This document shows positions 57,630 to 64,000 of a DNA stretch of 64,000 nt, piece by piece (positions within the stretch are counted from its first letter, which is position 1; each line of letters starts with the position of its first letter). The notes under the pieces were generated by a model that searched no databases, was not told where the DNA came from, and saw only the letters and a list, made by a program, of their open reading frames with translations. Made by a program: the position numbers and the translations under genes. The stretch comes from Rotaria macrura (Eukaryota > Rotifera > Eurotatoria > Philodinida > Philodinidae): NCBI GenBank assembly GCA_900239685.1, contig OENT01000811.1:1-64000 (forward strand), given 5' to 3'.

Positions 57630-58570
57630 ATGTGTGACGAAATGGAAGAAAATCTTACCGACGACTCTGAATCTGACGATGAAACAATAAAAGAAACGTC
57701 AATATCAATGACAGATACGACTATGAATAGTCGAAAATCATTACGAACACCAAAATGTGCACGTTGTCGTAATCATGGCGTTGTGTCATGTCTCAAAGTA
57801 AACAAACATTGAAATCAATAATCTAATTGATTTAGTTCTCTTTTTCTAGGGTCACAAAAAATATTGTCCATGGCGCGATTGTACATGTGCAAATTGTTTA
57901 TTAGTGGTTGAACGACAACGAATTATGGCTGCACAAGTAGCTCTTCGCAGGTATATTCATTTAACGTTTTTTTTAGTTGAAAACATGAAATCGAATTTTG
58001 AAAAAGCCTGCTAAGAAATTTTCTATTTTATTTTCACTTAGACAACAAGCACCAAATAATTCGACGAAAACAAAAAAGATGACTAATAATAATAAATACA
58101 GAAATTCAGCTTTATTTCTTGAACAGAAACGATTTAACATACAGAAAAATCTACGACAAATACAGAAAAGTTCCGTGACACGAGATATTATTAGAAGTAA
58201 GACATTCATCTTATTGTACAAAGTTAATATATATCTTATAAGTGTTAAATTTCTTTTTGCATCAAAACAAGGTCTTAGAGCACAAAACTATAAAAGTAAA
58301 AATCATGATACGAACACAATTTTAATGACGACAAATCCCATTCTCAATGATCGATTAAGAAAACGACGATGTTTTGCTGACAAAGAATTGGATAATGCTC
58401 CAGCTCTATCATCTATTATTGAAACTATGATGGCAAATAGTGCTTTTCATGTGACTAGTTTATCACGGTTTCATTCGCGTGGTTATCATCAAGATACTAT
58501 TGTCGAAACAATATCAAGCAAAAAAAAATGCACAGATTTTTCAGTAGCCGCTATTATAGGTCGAAGTTAA
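57630..58570 (+). CDS. DM-domain (doublesex/mab-3 related, DMRT) transcription factor
   Basis: Exons 57630-57797, 57850-57950, 58042-58196 and 58272-58570 code for 240 residues. An acidic N-terminus precedes the DM domain (about residues 39-92), whose intertwined zinc-binding Cys/His residues are complete: [40 protein letters not shown], followed by the recognition-helix tail [12 protein letters not shown]. The family binds DNA in the minor groove and controls sexual and neural differentiation. The domain is nearest to invertebrate dmrt93B-like or DMRT4/5-like members, but I cannot assign a subgroup. The C-terminus ends [10 protein letters not shown], which resembles a Groucho-binding EH1-type motif. 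The third intron (58197-58271, 75 bp) is frame-neutral and stop-free; retaining it would give 265 residues with a hydrophobic insert. The 57610-57620 acceptor directly precedes the start. Confidence 0.9.
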
Positions 58571-59426
58571 ATTTATATATTCAATTGTTTTATAAATTAT
58601 CAAATTTTAAAAGAAAAAAAAAAGCAAATTAAAATATGCTACTAGTTCTCATATATATATATGTCATGTGTCTCAGAGAAATGAAAGTAAAATTCTCTGT
58701 CAAATAATATGCATTGCAATCAAGGATCTTGATGATGATCGCTCGAAATTCTTCGTGCGAATTCACATTCATTTTCCACGTGTAATCAATGTCGAAGTTT
58801 ATTGTTTCAATATTGAATCAATGTTTATTCGATTGACAAACAAATAGTACATTGAAACATTTTCGCATTAGTGATCTCTTACCATAGATATTCTGTAGTC
58901 GATCCAATCGAATATCGATTGTTATCAGTCTTTTCTGATCTAAGACAATAACAACAATTTTTTATATGATATGTCATTGACTTGTGTTAACATCTGATAT
59001 TCACACGAGAATCGAGACGAATGAATCTAAGGTCAGTAATTTAATAATGGTAATAACTAGCAACTTCCGAGTTTTAACGAACTAAAGAATTGAGTTAACA
59101 ATAGCGGCATGCTGTGTGATATGTTACACGACTGACCATGGAAAGATTCATCACCTTCATAGAATAGTCAAAAACGAATAATACCAAGAAATATTGTTCA
59201 GTTTGAAAGTAAGTTTTAACGTTGACATATGATTTATAGATAGAGAAATTTCATACTTATAGTTCTCGTTTCATCGAAAAGATAAATTCTAACTAATCAA
59301 TGAAGAAAATATGATCGTCATATCAATAAGGAATAGTGCCTATTTCGTGGTAGATACATTTGTCGAAAAACGTTTTATTATAGAACAGATTTGGATACAT
59401 AGATAAGAAATTAATAAGAGAAAATA
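58571..59426. other. Intergenic DNA downstream of DMRT
   Basis: AT-rich sequence with (TA)n at about 58652-58664. I see no gene, terminal inverted repeat or tandem array. Confidence 0.45.
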
Positions 59427-59655
59427 TTAACACAGAAAAGGAAAACATCCATACTTTTTTATTCCGTTTAACGGCATCATTTTTTCAAGATCTTCATCTA
59501 ATGTTAATGTTTTTGTTGTTTGTATAGCGTTCTTCTAAATTAAATAATCGTGCATTTCGATTTACAAATAACTTTTTTCGTGGAGGTAATATACCAGTTG
59601 CTAAATGACGTGATAATAGGGATATCAATTAGAGTCTTTTTAAGAAAATAGTTCA
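59427..59655 (-). pseudogene. Possible terminal exons of an unrecognised or decayed minus-strand gene
   Basis: Read on the minus strand, one open segment carries LSRHLATGILPPRKKLFVNR. A second, shifted by one frame, reads TLTLDEDLEKMMPLNGIKK and stops at 59429-59427. They could be one protein broken by a frameshift. Alternatively, a 47 bp GT-AG intron (donor GTTATT, acceptor TTTAATTTAG) joins a different upstream frame in phase. I cannot decide and do not recognise the product. Confidence 0.25.
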
Positions 59656-59755
59656 AGACAGTCATAGATATCGAGCTAATCGCTTTGATTATGCTCGTTC
59701 ATTACAGTTTAACTTTTCGACGAAACGAGAATCTACCAATTAAAGGGACACGTTA

Positions 59756-59880
59756 GATGGTTGAAGGGATGCATCGGTGGCGGTGGCCACCGGTCACCGG
59801 GGCACCGACCACCGATTGACTGTATGCTATAATTAACAATGCATCTGTAGTCGGTCGATCGGTGCATCCCTAGATAATTG
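59756..59880. mobile_element. 109 bp hAT-like mini-element
   Basis: The element at 59764-59872 ends in AAGGGATGCATCGG and, in reverse complement, TAGGGATGCACCGA. The flanking octamers GATGGTTG and GATAATTG agree at six of eight positions, fitting an old hAT target duplication. The TAGGGATGCA end is shared with the element at 24073, so they belong to one family. Confidence 0.8.
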
Positions 59881-60186
59881 GTTCTTCTCGTTTGATTATT
59901 AAACTAATGTAATTGAGTTACGACTGAACTTTAGAAAATCCTTTGCATTCTTACTGGAATATCGTTGAATTGAAGTGTTGTTTTCATTTAGTTTTCATTA
60001 ATATCATGAAGATGATAGATAATAAAATTATCTCGTCTTATTTAGTATCACTAAAAAAAAGAATTCATCTTCACATGTTGGTTTAACATTGCACGATCAT
60101 CTGAATTTAGATGTGTAGGCTAAATTGGAATTTTATTGAATATCTTTTCTAACTAACAAGCATATGTTTTTAGTATGAACAGTACA

Positions 60187-61534
60187 TTATGTTATCGTTT
60201 GATCATTGCTATTTCGTTTAGCGGTATTATTAGTATTCACAAAAGTTTGATTGTTACTGATTCGTGATTTTCGGAGTGTCCTTTTCAGTTGTCGACGAAA
60301 ACCACCGCTTGTGACAAACGACACGTAAAAACCAGAGGCAAAAAATGTGTATGACAATAAATGACTGAGCTCAACAAAGACTTTTTCGTCAGCTAATCGT
60401 AGTGCCGATTTGGACCAATTGCTAGTGATATCTGTATAAATACGTTCAACTGCATATGGTATAAAAGTTACCATAGCATTGATAGATTGAATAATAAGCA
60501 TCAATGCAAGTTGCGAATCCATTTGTTGAAGAGCTGATCGGCGTGCAGTTCCCACTATTGGTCCATTGATACTAGGACCAATTTTTCGATGAAGAACGTC
60601 TTTCACGCTTCGCACGAGTAGATAGCAAAGTATAAACATTAAGATAGGTGGGCATATACCTTTGAAAATCGCATCAATAAAATAATCAAAACGACCGTAT
60701 AAATTTGTTACAGGAACACAACGTCCATCTTTGATCGTATATAAAATAAGTCGAGGACAGACAAACAAGAGCCAAAAGATTGTGCATAGAAAACACATTT
60801 TGTAAGCTAGCGATATCCGATTGCTCCATTGACGATAGACTTGAATATATAAGAAAACACAATATAATAGCATTCGTTTTTGAAAACATACACAAGAAGA
60901 ACGAACATACATAAAGGCGTGAATCTAGATTTCTACAGACGTGAACAAAGGAAATCGATGCTACAATTTTCAAAAGTAATTCTACTGAATTCTCTCAAGT
61001 ATCGATTTGCTAAATTTTATTTGATTGATTTCAATTTTGATTTCTACAGATGAGTGAATCTATCTCACATTAGTTAGACATGTTTCTTAACTAGATTTAG
61101 TGTTTAATGAAAGAATCATTTCATGTAAAATCAGTTCATTTTGATTTCAACATACCATTCGAACGTTGTGCAGATAAAATCCGATCGATTAATGCAAATG
61201 AGAAAAAAGTAAACGAAACTTGATTACTCCAAATAGAAAAGAATTGCCGAAGTTTGCAAATGCCAATATAACGGTCTGAAATTGGAATGCGAAATCCTTG
61301 TTGAAGTATTCTTGTCATCAAGCCAAAGTTAAAGTACAAGATATTAGACATCGCTTCAGACAAGAGATAAATTGCATAAGCTCGTTGACGAACTATTGAA
61401 TCGCTATACACCATAACATTTCCAATAGAACCAATATTACCTGTCACCCAAAGAAATGAGCCCAACCAAATGTTCAATTGATAAGGTGCAGCTAAAAGTG
61501 AGCCAGGAACACTACTCGATGTCGTAGTATTCAT
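60187..61534 (-). CDS. Rhodopsin-like (class A) G-protein-coupled receptor, ligand unknown
   Basis: Two exons, 61534-61156 and 60839-60187, join in phase (SAQRSN-V-YRQWSN) to give 343 residues. The N-terminus is short with NTT glycosylation-type sites and no signal peptide. Seven hydrophobic segments can be traced. Segment 1 has GNIGSIGNVMVY, and segment 2 is NILYFNFGLM. The Cys before segment 3 (GICKLRQFF) can pair with the Cys in loop 2 (DGRCVPV). Segment 3 ends with DRIL in place of DRY. Segment 7 (LLSYTFFASGFYVSFVTSG) lacks NPxxY, and a basic GGFRRQLKR tail follows. This degenerate class A pattern suggests a lineage-expanded peptide-type receptor, but I cannot name a ligand. The start ATG lies 13 bases after a GATTTTTTCAG acceptor; an upstream in-frame TTG is not used in this model. 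Confidence 0.85.
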
Positions 61535-61599
61535 AAATTGTTTCGTTCTGAAAAAATCCAATGTTCGTCAATGATCCCAGTTGATATATCGATGAGAGA

Positions 61600-62634
61600 A
61601 AGATTTCTGTTTATTTTAAATGACAACAAGCTTTGAAAAGAATGAAAAAAAATTTAGTTTTAAACAGAAAAGAATTTATTTTAACTATTTTCTCATCGTG
61701 ATAATTATCAATGCCGCATTATATCATGTCACTCTCACATAGATAGTTCATGACAATAAGGGAAGCTTAGCATTCTTTTAAAGCAATTTTACGATGATTA
61801 AATCAAATTTTGCACAAGTTTTTTAACGATGCCATATAATAGTTTAATTAAGTAATATTTTAAAAGCTCTATATAAAGAAAATTATGGTTTTCAGCTTCA
61901 ACAAACAAGGTAAACTTGCAATTTTTTGACAGAAATAAGTCGTCTGAAATGAATTTATTTTTATTTTTACATTTCAGTACCGATTTAATGTAAATGTCCT
62001 ATTTTTTTAATATAAACATCAATGTATTTGAATCTCAGAGATATTTAGAGGAGAAAATTTCCATCCTATGTCAAATAATAATGTTTTTAATGTTTGCAGT
62101 TTCATATTCTTCCGATTACGCTTTCCATGTAAAAACATTTATGCCAAAAATCAGTACATTCATGATTTTAATCGATTTCACATATAAATAATAGATGAAA
62201 ATCGAACAATCATGATTACGTTCTATTAAATTCAGAATTTGAATCAATTTTGATCTATTGCAACCGATTCAAATTAATATAATCGAGTGCCTTCGACTTT
62301 TTTATTAAACAAGTAGAATCGATTTCCAGTTATAATCAATTTTTATCATGAGCTGATTATTATTTTCTCGATTAAAATCAAGTCCCATCGATTATAATCC
62401 ATGAAAAGGAATTAAATTCTGTAATCTATTATAATCAAAAACAAAGAATTCCTCTAAAATCATGTGATACTCAGAATAAAATTCCAATCTCTTTAATTTT
62501 TACATCCATTATAAAAGGCATCGACATGGGTTTAGGTGACGGTGATTATGATGAAACTTGCTTTACAGTCTAAGAAAGCATTATTTTTGTTTTTGCCATC
62601 CTTTGAGGTAGAATATCAGAAAAATTGCTATCAA
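61600..62634. other. Gene-free AT-rich DNA
   Basis: The words GATTATAATC/AATCGATT recur in both orientations at about 62260-62440, giving a loosely palindromic AT-rich stretch. No coding region is supportable. Confidence 0.45.
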
Positions 62635-63005
62635 TGTGAAGCTAGCACGACGGAGCCAGCACGATGAAACAGAGATTCAACTATAAGTCTTCTCAGAAGT
62701 ATTGCTGGCACATAAAAAGCAGACCATTCGATGCAGAATTTAATTCTGGATCGGATGGTGATACTTTTATTCCCTAGCAATACTCTGAGAAAATTCTATC
62801 TGGTTTTTTTGTCCTATTCAGAAGAAAACAAAGGTGTAGGTAAAATTTTTTCCTAAGTATTGTCGCGGAATAAAAGTATCACCGTTTGATTCAGAATTAA
62901 ATTCTACATCGAATGGTCTGGTTTTTATGGGCCGGCAATACTTCTGAGAAGACTTATAGTTGAATCTCTGTTTCATCGTGCTAGCTCCGTCGTGCTAGCT
63001 TCACA
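62635..63005. mobile_element. About 370 bp near-complete palindromic MITE
   Basis: It starts TGTGAAGCTAGCACGACGGA and ends with the reverse complement. Pairing continues inward through CAGAGATTCAACTATAAGTC and, nearer the centre, AACAGACCATTCGATG-type and GAATAAAAGTATCACC blocks, so almost all of the element can form one hairpin. The two arms differ by scattered substitutions. It has no coding capacity. The adjacent ATCA (left) and TGAT (right) extend the symmetry. Confidence 0.88.
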
Positions 63006-63225
63006 CTGATGGAGATGATACGAAAGCATATTATTCACGGATGATAATACGATGTTTCCACAGTCCTCAATAGCTATTCATCTGCAATATCACAAGCTAC
63101 ACTCGAGTCTTTTCTTTTTTAATTTTAATATTTAATTAAATATTAAAGCCGTTATAGACTTTTTTCTTTTTTAAACTTGTATTGATGAACTTCTTCCAAG
63201 GGAAAAAACACCAAAATAGAATTTT
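63006..63225. other. Spacer between palindrome and helicase relic
   Basis: AT-rich sequence, likely 3' flank of the helicase element. A typical Helitron 3' end (short hairpin plus CTRR) is not evident here. Confidence 0.4.
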
Positions 63226-64000
63226 TCATTGTAAAGCTGTTTTGTACACGATGTTCTTCGGTTTTCGATCCGGAGCAAAAACAGACAAATTCTTTCCAGT
63301 TCCTACTCTCGAGCATGCCAAATAAAGTTGACCATGAGAAAAGCAAGGAGTTTCTAAATTGACACCAGCAACTTTAAGTGATTGTCCTTGGGCCTTATTA
63401 ATAGACATAGCGAAGGGAAGCCGTACTAGAAACTGAAGTCATGTAAATTCAAATGGCATATCAGAAGGGAGCAAAGGTATTTTTCGTATGAATACATCTT
63501 CACCTTTCGCACAACCTGTCATGATCGTTGCTTCGATTACATGAGGCATTAGAGTTTTGGCACATAGCCTTGTACCATTACATAATCTTGGTGCATCCAG
63601 ATTTCTTAGGAGCATAATAGATGATCCAATTTTCAGACACAAGTAATGTGGTGGCATTCCAGAAGGTTCGAGTGAATTGAGAAACTCAGTTGGATACTGA
63701 ACTACCATGTCGATATCTTTAACTGTATCAATTGATTTATAAGATATAGCTTCACCAGGAAGCTGTTGCTGAACTTGTAGATTGATGGCGTTTACGTTGA
63801 CATTTTACGGAGCCAGAATAGCACGTTCACATAACCATTTGTGATCCTTGTAGTGAGCTTGAGTGTTTGGAAACACTTTACTCTTGAGTTCTTCAACTGA
63901 TTCAACGATATTACAAAAGTTGTCTGAAATATTAATAAGTCCACTAACTGGGTCAGCAGATATTTTGCCATTTCCAATCGCGAGTAGTTGTTCAGCGGAA
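63226..64000 (-). pseudogene. Helitron-type PIF1-like DNA helicase, broken and cut by the window edge
   Basis: The minus strand reads as the C-terminal part of a PIF1-family helicase of the kind carried by Helitrons. In order: a segment near the edge (SAEQLLAIGNGKISADPVSG), LPGEAISYKSIDTVKD, YPTEFLNSLEPSGMPPHYL, KIGSSIMLLRN, LCNGTRLCAK, then INKAQGQSLKVAGV (helicase motif V region) and FSHGQLYLACSRV (motif VI). It ends at a TGA at 63226. Two stops interrupt one continuous frame: TAA just after ILAP (about 63806) and TGA after MPFEFT (about 63436). Each can be explained by one base change from a sense codon. No compensating frameshift is needed, so it is a recently inactivated copy. The N-terminal part, and any Rep domain, lie beyond the window. 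Confidence 0.88.

Overview
The window is a 64 kb stretch of AT-rich animal nuclear DNA. The genes are split by mostly short (45-90 bp) GT-AG introns, and orthology is clearly metazoan (WRAP73, LETM1, TBC1D31, an NR4A nuclear receptor, a DM-domain factor, a rhodopsin-like receptor). Compact introns, many small inverted-repeat transposons, a Helitron-type helicase relic, and 3' splice sites placed directly in front of most start codons together suggest a bdelloid rotifer (Rotaria/Adineta type). This is inference, not proof.

Layout. Bases 1-10.4 kb hold no intact gene that I can support: decayed coding sequence (1.88-3.25 kb), inverted copies of a dispersed repeat (1.1-1.55 and 4.28-4.45 kb), a perfect MITE (4.45-4.68 kb), degenerate tandem repeats, a nested inverted-repeat structure (6.2-9.5 kb) and another MITE (10.15-10.43 kb). 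From 10.9 to 27.8 kb four genes lie on the minus strand: a von Willebrand A/alpha-kinase, a glycerophosphocholine acyltransferase-like membrane protein, WRAP73 and LETM1. LETM1 is divergent from TBC1D31 (29.4-38.0 kb, plus, 22 exons). A membrane-anchored pepsin-like aspartic protease (39.9-42.0 kb) follows, then a TA-flanked inverted repeat with an assembly gap (42.9-43.8 kb), about 8 kb of gene-free DNA, an NR4A nuclear receptor (51.6-55.3 kb) and a DMRT gene (57.6-58.6 kb), all plus. A two-exon receptor gene (60.2-61.5 kb), a 372 bp palindrome and a broken Helitron helicase running off the right edge close the window.

I rebuilt exon structures by hand from splice sites, reading-frame phase and family conservation. 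All nine multi-exon models close in frame. The genes do not form one pathway. Two neighbours of LETM1, WRAP73 and TBC1D31, are both centrosome/centriolar-satellite proteins in other animals; LETM1 is an inner mitochondrial membrane cation exchanger; NR4A and DMRT are transcription factors.

Points worth following: acceptor sites abutting start codons in all nine genes (candidate spliced-leader trans-splicing); an aspartic protease whose second catalytic motif is DTS instead of DTG; an NR4A protein with changed zinc-finger residues and a degenerate AF-2; stop-free, frame-neutral introns in the protease and DMRT genes; a three-copy 0.55 kb repeat sitting only in introns of the two centrosomal genes; and hAT-like mini-elements with readable 8 bp target duplications.
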